DNA of 64,000 bases, taken from the NCBI GenBank assembly GCA_031363915.1, contig JANLVI010000013.1:124001-188000 (forward strand). The letters run 5' to 3'. The translations under genes and the position numbers were made by a program. Numbering within the stretch: position 1 is the stretch's first letter; each line of letters starts with the position of its first letter. Under the pieces are notes generated by a model that was given only the letters and a program-made list of their open reading frames with translations, had not been told where the DNA came from and made no database searches. The stretch comes from JANLVI01 sp031363915 (GTDB lineage Bacteria; Vulcanimicrobiota; Vulcanimicrobiia; Vulcanimicrobiales; Vulcanimicrobiaceae). This document shows, piece by piece, positions 24,790-31,845 of this stretch.

Positions 24790-25552
24790 CGTTGTACGTC
24801 CAGCCGTCGTACGCCGCATACGCCCGTACGCCGATTTCGTCTTCGATCGCGTGTGCGAGCTTGCGCGGATCGCGCTCGAGCATCTTCGTTCCGAAGTGCG
24901 TCATGATGACGGCGCCCGGCCGGATGCCGGCGATGAGTTCGCGCGCATTATCGAAGGTGAGATGATCGACGTCCATCGTGTCGGCGTAACGCAAGACGTT
25001 AAGGATGAGAACGTCGGGGGCGTGCGCGCGATAGTCGTCGATCAAGCCCGGAAAGAAACGCGTGCACGGCAAGTACGAGACGGTCTTGCCCCCATACCGA
25101 AAGTGCATACCGTACGTCTCGACCGGATGCACGTGACGCACGGACGTGCGCAGTTCGACGTCGTTGATCGCGATCGGTCCGCCGCGTTCGACCAGCACTT
25201 CTTCGCGGGGAACGAAGCGCCGCACATAAGGAAAGATCACCGGTTCGCCTTCGAAGGCGTCGAGCGGTGCGATCAGCGCGCCGCGCGGCTTCCAACCGCC
25301 TTGCGACATCGCCTCGACCATCACGTTTACGTCGTTCGCGTGATCCAGATGTTTGTGCGAGAGCACGATGGCATCGAGCAGCGGCGGCTCGCAGGGCGGC
25401 ACCGCCGAGAGCGCACGCACGAGTGCGCCGGGACCCGGATCGACATGAATCTGGGTATCGCCGAAGCGCATCCAAATGCCGCCCGAGGCGCGAATCTGTT
25501 TTGCGACCACGAAGCGCGCGCCGCCGGTGCCCAGAAATTGAAGTGCGATCAT
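24782..25552 (-). CDS. MBL-fold metallo-hydrolase
   Basis: 256 residues. The metal-binding motif is 'VLSHKHLDHAND' (family HxHxDH; the first His is kept, and Lys takes the x position), with further ligands 'VRHVHPVETYGMHF' and 'IMTHFG'. It probably cleaves a phosphodiester or ester; the sequence resembles RNase Z/PhnP-like MBL proteins more than beta-lactamases. ATG 25552 overlaps the phaC stop (ATGA). Whether it works with PHA metabolism is unknown. Confidence 0.82.
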   Translation of the reverse strand: MIALQFLGTGGARFVVAKQIRASGGIWMRFGDTQIHVDPGPGALVRALSAVPPCEPPLLDAIVLSHKHLDHANDVNVMVEAMSQGGWKPRGALIAPLDAFEGEPVIFPYVRRFVPREEVLVERGGPIAINDVELRTSVRHVHPVETYGMHFRYGGKTVSYLPCTRFFPGLIDDYRAHAPDVLILNVLRYADTMDVDHLTFDNARELIAGIRPGAVIMTHFGTKMLERDPRKLAHAIEDEIGVRAYAAYDGWTYNVA

Positions 25553-26517
25553 CGAGTGATGGGACTGCTCCGCGCGGCTAGCCATTCCTCGACGAGCGGC
25601 CACGTCGCGTTACGCGCGCCGCTCCCGGCAACGAGTGCGATGTGCCCACCGCGCACGCTCGAGAAGCGCCGGTCGGCCGATCGGACGAGGTCGACCAGCG
25701 GCGCGCACGCGAGCGGCGGAGCGATCTGATCCTCATCCGCCCCAATCGCGAGCAGGGGGGCGGTGATGTCGCGCAGCCGCACACTTGTCCCACCGACGGT
25801 CAGGCTGCCCGCGACGAGGCGATTCTCGCGATACAGATCGATGATCCACGTGCGCGCCGATGCGCCCGGCAGATCGAGCCACGTGCGCGACCAGCGCGCG
25901 AGTGCTGCATGCGCGGGATCGCTTGGGTCTTTCTTTGCGGCCTCGAAACGCGCGCCGGGTCGCAGCAGGGTGAACGCGGCCTCGATCATCTGCGCGGGGA
26001 GATTGCCGAAGATAGCGAGCACGCGTTCGAGATCGAGAACGTCGGATTGGCACCAGCGCGCGAGGCGGCCGCCGTGTTGGAAGTCGATCGGTGCGGCGAG
26101 CGTAACGATCCGGTCGGGCTCGCCGAGCATCACGCTCGCCGCGTACGTCGCGACGAGAGTCCCGCCCATACAGTAGCCGAGATACGTGATGCCGCAACTG
26201 GCCGCATCCTCGCGCACGCGCGCGGCCGCGACGTCGATCGTCTGCAGCAAATCGTCGAAACTCAGCTCGCGATCTTCATACCCAAAGACGCCCCAATCGA
26301 GCAAATACGGCCGCAGACCGCGCGCGATGAGCGATTCGATGAACGAGCGGCCGGGAGCAAGGTCGAGCACCGTCGGGCGGCCGATCAGCGGCGGCACGAT
26401 CAGCACGGGCGTACGGTAGCGGGCGCCCGGGGCGTCGTAGGCGAGCAGCGTCATCTTCCCGCGCGCCATCAGCGCCCGTGTCGGAAGATGCGAGGCGTGA
26501 ACGGCCTCGGTTACCAC
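25549..26517 (-). CDS. phaC: Poly(R)-hydroxyalkanoate synthase catalytic subunit
   Basis: 322 residues, alpha/beta-hydrolase fold. It polymerises (R)-3-hydroxyacyl-CoA. The lipase-like box is 'YLGYCMGGT' with catalytic Cys116, the Asp lies in 'GADEDQIAP' (D263 by position) and the His in 'VRGGHIALV' (H292). Length and motif fit class III/IV synthases, which need a PhaE or PhaR partner; a PhaR-like gene is two genes upstream. At 322 residues it is shorter than the usual ~355-360. GTG 26517 overlaps the phaB stop; everything upstream of it lies inside phaB. Confidence 0.88.
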   Translation of the reverse strand: MVTEAVHASHLPTRALMARGKMTLLAYDAPGARYRTPVLIVPPLIGRPTVLDLAPGRSFIESLIARGLRPYLLDWGVFGYEDRELSFDDLLQTIDVAAARVREDAASCGITYLGYCMGGTLVATYAASVMLGEPDRIVTLAAPIDFQHGGRLARWCQSDVLDLERVLAIFGNLPAQMIEAAFTLLRPGARFEAAKKDPSDPAHAALARWSRTWLDLPGASARTWIIDLYRENRLVAGSLTVGGTSVRLRDITAPLLAIGADEDQIAPPLACAPLVDLVRSADRRFSSVRGGHIALVAGSGARNATWPLVEEWLAARSSPITR

Positions 26518-27293
26518 CCCATGTAGATGCCGCCGTTGATATTCAGCGACTGGCCCGTCATGTAGTCGGCCTCGGTGACTAAAAAACGCACGCCTTGCGC
26601 GATCTCGACGGGGCTGGCGACGCGGTGCATCGGGATGCGATCGAGGATCTTCTCCTTGATGTTTTGCGGAACGGACTGCCACATCTCGGTCTCGACGAAC
26701 CCGGGGCAGACGGCGTTCACCGTAATGCCGGCCATCGCAAGTTCGATCGCAAGGGACTTCGTAAAGCCGATGATCCCAGCTTTTGCCGCCGAGTAGTTCG
26801 ATTGCCCAAAATTCCCCATCTGGCCGACGAACGAGCTGATGTTGACGATCCGGCCGTACTTCTTCTCCACCATGTACGGTACCGCGATATGGCAGCAATT
26901 CATCACGCTCGTGAGGTTGGTATCGATCACTTCGTGCCAGTCGGAGAGCTGCATCTTCTTGAACGTGCGATCGCGCAAAATGCCGGCATTGTTGACCAAA
27001 ATATCGATGCGGCCGCACTTTTCGTTCACGCGATCGAGCATCGAGCGCACGTCGTCCACGCGCGAGACGTCGCCCATCTCGTGGTGCGCGTTTCCGCCCG
27101 ACTCGACGATGCGATCGACGACGTGCTGGGCGGAATCTTTACCGCGTACGTAGTTGATCACGACGTATGCACCGACGCGAGCGAGTTCCGTTGCAATTGC
27201 CGAGCCGATGCCCCGAGAGCTGCCCGTGATCAGCGCGACTTTACCGGCGAGGGGCTTGCCCATTTCGAGGGACGGACGCGGCATCGTATCCAT
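26511..27293 (-). CDS. phaB: Acetoacetyl-CoA reductase
   Basis: 260 residues, short-chain dehydrogenase that reduces acetoacetyl-CoA to (R)-3-hydroxybutyryl-CoA with NADPH. It shows 'ALITGSSRGIGSAIA', 'DILVNNAGI', Ser in 'VNISSFVGQMGNFGQ', the Tyr-Lys pair 'YSAAKAG' and the C-terminal 'MTGQSLNINGGIYMGW', a PhaB signature. ATG 27293 is my choice; ATG 27284 and 27263 are alternatives since no SD decides. A 3-ketoacyl-ACP reductase is the other reading, but gene context favours PhaB. Confidence 0.9.
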   Translation of the reverse strand: MDTMPRPSLEMGKPLAGKVALITGSSRGIGSAIATELARVGAYVVINYVRGKDSAQHVVDRIVESGGNAHHEMGDVSRVDDVRSMLDRVNEKCGRIDILVNNAGILRDRTFKKMQLSDWHEVIDTNLTSVMNCCHIAVPYMVEKKYGRIVNISSFVGQMGNFGQSNYSAAKAGIIGFTKSLAIELAMAGITVNAVCPGFVETEMWQSVPQNIKEKILDRIPMHRVASPVEIAQGVRFLVTEADYMTGQSLNINGGIYMGW

Positions 27294-27330
27294 ATAGTAC
27301 CGAAGATACGCGAGCAGAGGCAGGGCTTCC

Positions 27331-27690
27331 CTAGTGCGATTCGCCCCTAGCGGCCGTTTTTTTCGTCTTACGCTTTTTTTTCGTTCTTTTCTTTGATTTT
27401 TTTGTCGTGAGAGCGGCGAGGACCTCATCGAGCGCCGTTGTCAAGGCATCGACGCGAGCGCTGAGCGCGGCAAGATCGACGCGCGTCGGAACGTTCGCTG
27501 CTGCAAGGGCCCGGTCGACTGCATCGCGCGAAAGCGCCATCGTATCGAGATAGGACGAGAGAATCGTACCCAGTTGCTTGGCGAATCCTTCGCTCGCACT
27601 CGCGTTTTCAAAGGCGGCCGTCCACTGACGAAAAAACGCGAGCGGATCTTGCGATCCGCCCGCGCCGGGGAAACCCGCGTTGCCGTCGAT
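27331..27690 (-). CDS. phaR: PHA synthase subunit PhaR-like, apparent ATC start
   Basis: 119 residues: 'DPLAFFRQWTAAFENA' near the N-terminus, 'LGTILSSYLDTMALSRDAVDRAL' in the middle, 'NVPTRVDLAALSARVDALTTAL' and a lysine-rich tail. This follows the order of Bacillus PhaR (DxFxxW..., VLxxNLxYQ..., NMPSREDIARLA), the partner that activates class IV PhaC. An ATG at 27540 would drop the first 50 residues. Upstream there is no ATG, GTG or TTG; ATC 27690, three bases after the phaP stop, gives (Met)-D-G-N and fits. Genes on both sides are pha genes. Confidence 0.75.
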   Translation of the reverse strand: MDGNAGFPGAGGSQDPLAFFRQWTAAFENASASEGFAKQLGTILSSYLDTMALSRDAVDRALAAANVPTRVDLAALSARVDALTTALDEVLAALTTKKSKKRTKKKRKTKKTAARGESH

Positions 27691-27692
27691 GG

Positions 27693-28127
27693 CTAGTTGT
27701 GGCTCGGCGACGTGCGCTGCTGCATCTCTTGAACGCGGCTGGCGAACGTTTCGAGCGTCTTGTCGGTCGTCTCTTTGACGTAGGTTAGGTTCGAGGCGCC
27801 GGTTTTGACCAGGCCGCGAGCCGTTTCCATGGCCTGATCCCCGAGGGTCGAGGAGTGGGCCGCGAGCGATTCGGCGACTTGTGAGGCGTGCGTGCCGGTG
27901 TGCTGCAATTCGGCGACGGTGAGGTCGACCAGTTGGTTCACGCGGTCGAGGTTTTCGCGCATCGCCGATTCGATCGCGGTCGAGGTATACGGACGCGCCA
28001 CGATATCGAAGTACGATTTCGCAAAGCCCAGCATGCGCTGGTTCGAGGCAGCGAAGGAATCGACAAGGGTGGTGTACATCTGGCTACCGATCGCGCCGTA
28101 GGTCTTGGTCTGCTCGCTTGTGTTCAT
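27693..28127 (-). CDS. phaP: Phasin-like PHA granule protein
   Basis: 144 residues, almost all helix, soluble, with 'LVDSFAASNQRMLGFAKSYFDIVARPYT' and repeated 'ETARGLVKTGASNL', 'VKETTDKTLETFASRVQEM'. This amphipathic pattern is that of phasins, which coat PHA granules. ATG 28127 has a strong AAAGGAG SD and overlaps the phaQ stop (ATGA). A longer frame from 28232 lies inside phaQ. Confidence 0.75.
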   Translation of the reverse strand: MNTSEQTKTYGAIGSQMYTTLVDSFAASNQRMLGFAKSYFDIVARPYTSTAIESAMRENLDRVNQLVDLTVAELQHTGTHASQVAESLAAHSSTLGDQAMETARGLVKTGASNLTYVKETTDKTLETFASRVQEMQQRTSPSHN

Positions 28128-28531
28128 GAATCTCCTTTGGAGGGCGGGGTGGGCGGCTTCGTCCACTGCCCGGTGTAGAGGCTGAAAAACGCATCCAGAT
28201 TCGTGCGGTACTGCTCGAGCGCAGTGCTCCACATCTTGAGCGCATCGTTACCGGTATCGGTCAGCGTGTAAACGCGCCGAGCCGGCCCTTGGTCCGCTGC
28301 ATCCCACCACGAGGAGATGTACCCGTCGCGTTCGAGCTGTCGAAGCGCGCGATACACCGTGCCCGGGTCCGAGACGACCGCGAAATTTTCTCGTAACTCT
28401 TTCATGATCTCGTACCCATGCAGGTTGAGATCTTTAAGCATCACGAGGAGCCACGCCATGAGGTAGTTTTTTGGTGTCCCACGAGGGGGAAGTCCGGCGT
28501 CGCTTTTTCCGGTTGGCTCGGTTGTTTTCAT
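28124..28531 (-). CDS. phaQ: PadR-family regulator, PhaQ-like
   Basis: 135 residues with the PadR winged helix: 'LLVMLKDLNLHGYEIMKELRENF', 'DPGTVYRALRQLERDGYISSWW', 'RRVYTLTDTGNDAL'. In Bacillus, PhaQ of this family represses phaP and phaQ and responds to PHA; here the gene lies directly before phaP in one operon, which fits that role. ATG 28531 follows a GAAAGG sequence. A good sigma-70 promoter lies 60 bases upstream. Confidence 0.85.
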   Translation of the reverse strand: MKTTEPTGKSDAGLPPRGTPKNYLMAWLLVMLKDLNLHGYEIMKELRENFAVVSDPGTVYRALRQLERDGYISSWWDAADQGPARRVYTLTDTGNDALKMWSTALEQYRTNLDAFFSLYTGQWTKPPTPPSKGDS

Positions 28532-28560
28532 ACGCGGGCCTTTCGGGAGGCTTTCTTCCC

Positions 28561-28596
28561 TAGTGACAGTTTACACCTAGATGAGGATTCAGTCAA
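28561..28596 (-). promoter_or_regulatory. Sigma-70 promoter of the phaQ operon
   Basis: On the minus strand TTGACT (28596-28591), a 17-base spacer and TAAACT (28573-28568) form a near-consensus promoter. The -35 overlaps the stop codon of phaJ. A partial dyad, TAGTG...CACCTA, covers the -10 (28561-28580) and is a candidate PhaQ site. Confidence 0.75.
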
Positions 28597-29017
28597 CCTC
28601 GCTTACGAGACAGACGGCTTCGCCCTCCACGACTACCGCTCCGTCGGCGTTGCGAACCTCGGTCGCCAAGGTCAGGATACTGCGTTCAGCACGGTAGCCC
28701 GAGACGGTCACGGTTGCCGTGAGGACGTCCCCGTGGTAAACCGGTTTCTTGAATGAGGCCTTTTGACTGAGATATATCGTGCCGGGACCGGGGAAGTGGG
28801 AGCCGAGAACGGCCGAGATGTACGCCAGCGCGATCGCGCCGTGGGCGATCCGCTGCCCGAACCGTGTCTTCTCGGCGTAGGCTTCATCGAGATGCACGGG
28901 ATTGGTATCGCCCGAAAGCCGGGCGAAGGCTTCGACGTCCTCCGTGCTCACCATCCGGGTAATCGAAGCGCTCTGACCGATTGTAAACTCCACCCCGTGC
29001 CCTTGCCGCATCGACAT
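28589..29017 (-). CDS. phaJ: (R)-specific enoyl-CoA hydratase, MaoC family
   Basis: 142 residues, hot-dog fold. Hydratase 2 motif with catalytic Asp and His: 'LSGDTNPVHLDEAYAEKTRFGQRIAHGAI' region at residues ~43-70. PhaJ turns beta-oxidation enoyl-CoA into (R)-3-hydroxyacyl-CoA for PhaC. ATG 29017 was chosen (MSMRQG), since the frame upstream to 29152 has no family match. It precedes phaQ by 57 bases on the same strand, extending the PHA locus. Confidence 0.85.
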   Translation of the reverse strand: MSMRQGHGVEFTIGQSASITRMVSTEDVEAFARLSGDTNPVHLDEAYAEKTRFGQRIAHGAIALAYISAVLGSHFPGPGTIYLSQKASFKKPVYHGDVLTATVTVSGYRAERSILTLATEVRNADGAVVVEGEAVCLVSEVD

Positions 29018-29084
29018 GCCCGAGCCTGGTGAGGGAACAAAGTCAGCCTCGCTGCGTTCGCTTAAAAACCGCTGCTGCAACGAG

Positions 29085-29857
29085 GTGTTTGTGATCCCAG
29101 CGCCCGAGATTTTTATGCACCGCGCGAACACGGTCGCCGCCGTATACGCCAAGGTCCCGCCGTTTGCGACCTACGACGTGCACACGCATTCGACCGTCGC
29201 GTCACCGTTCGCACGGCCGATCAAGTCGCGCTCGTATTCGACGAACGCACCAAAAAAGAAGAGCTCGAAGCGCCGTTCCCCGCACCGCCCAATCGCGATC
29301 CGCTCGCGCGTTTCAAGGTCGCCAGCAGATTTATCTTGAGTTTCGGCAAGGGTCCGCGCCACGATGTTGCGTTTCGCATCTTCAACGCCGACCCGCTGCA
29401 CTACGAAGAGAAGGTGAAGTCCGATGCGAACGTCGTCGCACGCGCGGTCAAAGGCTACGCGGTCGAAGTCATCGATGATGCGGGCGAGCGACTCACGCAC
29501 CTGCATCTGACACCCGGCCTCAAAGTGCGCGAAGAATCCGACGATTGGTTTCGCGACGTGTATATCGACAAAGGTACCGACTTGCCGACCCGCGTCGTGT
29601 GGTTCAATCAATTCGGTACAATGACAGCTGACTACGCAAGCGAGAACGGCTACTGGCTCATGAAGTCGCTCGCGGTGCATTGGGAACTCATCGCGCCGCT
29701 GCACGCAGCTAAGTCGACGTTTGCGTTCGAAACAACGTTCGATCACTCCGCATTCAGCGAGACAGCCCCGGATCCACGACTCGTGCCGGGCGCGCTGCCG
29801 ACGTGCCTCCGTTTCCTCCGCCGCCGAATCTCGATTTTCTCAGTACGCTCCAGATGA
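29085..29857 (+). pseudogene. Secreted-family paralogue broken by one-base deletion
   Basis: The frame starting near GTG 29085 or ATG 29115 reads '...VPPFATYDVHTH' up to 29189, then the same protein continues in another frame from 29192: 'DRRVTVRTADQVALVFDERT', 'ASRFILSFGKGPRHDVAFRI', 'VEVIDDAGERLTHLHL', 'WFRDVYIDKGTDLPTRVVWF'. Restoring one T at about 29190 (CAT TTC GAC) joins the two. A signal peptide is missing. It is related to the cut-off gene at 1-953. The C-terminal end breaks into another copy at ~29,800. Confidence 0.7.
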
Positions 29858-30046
29858 GCGGATTTCTCCGGTCGGACCTCAGCGACAAAAACACCGACGT
29901 CGATTTACGCTTTGCAAACGTCGGACCCGTGCGGTATGAACGAGCTTGCGCATCGCCGTCGTCGACGATGCGGGCGGACGTGGCTCAACGATGTCTATAT
30001 CGGCAAGAGTACCGACCTGCCGATTCGGATCGACAAGCAGTGTGCC
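29803..30046 (+). pseudogene. Second decayed copy of the same secreted family
   Basis: 'PPFPPPPNLDFLSTLQMSGF' and 'NTDVDLRFANVGPVRYE' align with 'APFPAPPNRDPLARFKVASR' and 'RHDVAFRIFNADPLHYE' of the copy upstream. After a deletion and frame changes, 'LRIAVVDDAGG' and 'WLNDVYIGKSTDLPIRI' follow. The rest is lost at the end of the convergent dppC gene. Confidence 0.65.
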
Positions 30047-30931
30047 CTAACGCCCGCGCGAACGCGGATCGACGTAGTCGCGCAGGCCGTCACCGAAGAC
30101 GTTGACGCCGAGCACGGTGAGCATGATCGCAAGTCCGGGGAACGTGCCGATCCACCAGGCCGTATCGAGAAATTGGCGACCGTCGGCGAGCATCGCTCCC
30201 CACGAAGGGATCGCCTGCGGGACACCAAGCCCGAGGAACGAGAGCGCCGATTCCAAGATGATCGCGCGCGCGACTTCGAAAGTCGCGAGCACGATCACGA
30301 CCGAGGCGATGTTCGGCAAAATGTGGACGAAGACGATGCGCGCGTGCGTCGCGCCCGTCGCGTGCGCGGCCATGATGAAGTCACGCTGACGCAGCGCCTT
30401 CGTCTCCGCGCGCACGACTCGCACGTACTGCACCCAACTCGTAATGCCGAGCACGGCGATCACCGTCGTAACGCTCGAACCGAGCACCGCGACGAGGGCG
30501 ACTGCAAGTAAAATAAACGGGAAGGCGAGTTGCACGTCGACGATCCGGCCGATCAGATCGTCGATCCAGCCGCCCGCGTATCCCGCGAGGAGGCCGAGCG
30601 TTACGCCGATCGTCCCGCCGATCAGCACCACGGAGAGCCCGACGATCGCGGCTATACGCGAACCGAAGAGAATGCGTGCGAACATGTCGCGTCCGAGATG
30701 ATCGGTACCGAGGAGGTGGTCCATGCTTCCGCCCGTTAGCCAAGCGGGGCCGACGCTCGTCTTGGTGAGATCTTGCAAATTCGGATCGGCGTGCGCGAGA
30801 AGCGGCGCGATAATCGCAACGAAACCAACCAAAACGATGATGATGCTGCCCGCGACCATCGATGGGTTGAGCGGACGCCGACGCACTTGCGGTGCGGTCG
30901 CAACCGCCGCATCGATGCCGATCGCCGTCAT
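30047..30931 (-). CDS. Peptide ABC transporter permease, DppC type
   Basis: 294 residues, six membrane helices. The N-terminal 'HLLGTDHLGRDMFARILFGSR' block is the mark of DppC/OppC permeases, and the EAA loop reads 'RDFIMAAHATGATHARIVFVHILPN'-like. It forms the channel with the DppB gene just upstream. Its ATG lies four bases inside the DppB gene. Confidence 0.92.
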   Translation of the reverse strand: MTAIGIDAAVATAPQVRRRPLNPSMVAGSIIIVLVGFVAIIAPLLAHADPNLQDLTKTSVGPAWLTGGSMDHLLGTDHLGRDMFARILFGSRIAAIVGLSVVLIGGTIGVTLGLLAGYAGGWIDDLIGRIVDVQLAFPFILLAVALVAVLGSSVTTVIAVLGITSWVQYVRVVRAETKALRQRDFIMAAHATGATHARIVFVHILPNIASVVIVLATFEVARAIILESALSFLGLGVPQAIPSWGAMLADGRQFLDTAWWIGTFPGLAIMLTVLGVNVFGDGLRDYVDPRSRGR

Positions 30932-31845
30932 TCGTAGCGAATCCGCGGATCGAGCGCGGCGTATGTCACATCGACGAGCACGTTGATGAGCACGAAGATG
31001 GTCGCCGTCATCAGCACCACGCCCTCAACGACCGGGAAGTCGCGATCGAGCACAGCCTGCACGGCGAGCCGTCCGATCCCCGGCCAAGCGAAGATGTTCT
31101 CGGTGATGATCGCGCCCGAAAGCAGCGTTCCAAATTCGATGCCGACCGCGGTCACGATCGGCAGCCACGCATTGCGCAGCGCGTGATTGACGATCACCCG
31201 CACGGGCGCGAGCCCTTTTGCGGCAGCCGTGCGCAGGTAGTCGGTGCCGAGCGTCTCGAGCATCGATGCACGCGTGAGCCGCATGATCTTCGCCGCCGAG
31301 AAAAACCCGAGCGTGAGCCCCGGCAGAATCAAATGACGCAGTCCGCCAATCCCGCTTACCGGCAGCCAGCCAAGACCGACGCCGAAGAGCAGAATGAGCA
31401 TCAATCCGATCCAGTAGGTCGGCGCGCTCTGACCGACGAGTGCGAAAAGGCGCACGATCCAATCGATCGCCGAATTCGGTTTGATCGCCGAGATCACGCC
31501 GGCCGGTACCGCAACGAGCAGCATGACGCCCAGCGCGAAGAACGCCAACTCCATCGTCGCAGGCAGCCGTTCGAGGACGAGCGCGAGTGCCGGCGTTTCA
31601 TGGCGCAGCGACTTCCCGATATCGCCGTGCAAGAGCCCACCCGCATACGAGACAAACTGCACGACGAGCGGCCGATCGAACCCCTGCGCGTGACGGAACG
31701 CCGCGATCTCATCTTTGGTCGCGTCGGGCGCTACCATGATCGCCGCCGGATCGCCGGTGAGATGCAGGATGAAGAACACTACCGTCGCGACGCCCGCAAG
31801 CACCGCAAGCGACCCGGCGAGGCGCCGCAGAAGAAACGCGAACAC
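30928..31845 (-). CDS. Peptide ABC transporter permease, DppB type
   Basis: 305 residues, six helices, with 'LRRLAGSLAVLAGVATVVFFILHLTGDPA' style N-terminus and the EAA loop 'GTDYLRTAAAKGLAPVRVIVNHALRNA'. GTG 31845 overlaps the stop of the binding-protein gene by one base. It pairs with DppC. Confidence 0.92.
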   Translation of the reverse strand: MFAFLLRRLAGSLAVLAGVATVVFFILHLTGDPAAIMVAPDATKDEIAAFRHAQGFDRPLVVQFVSYAGGLLHGDIGKSLRHETPALALVLERLPATMELAFFALGVMLLVAVPAGVISAIKPNSAIDWIVRLFALVGQSAPTYWIGLMLILLFGVGLGWLPVSGIGGLRHLILPGLTLGFFSAAKIMRLTRASMLETLGTDYLRTAAAKGLAPVRVIVNHALRNAWLPIVTAVGIEFGTLLSGAIITENIFAWPGIGRLAVQAVLDRDFPVVEGVVLMTATIFVLINVLVDVTYAALDPRIRYE

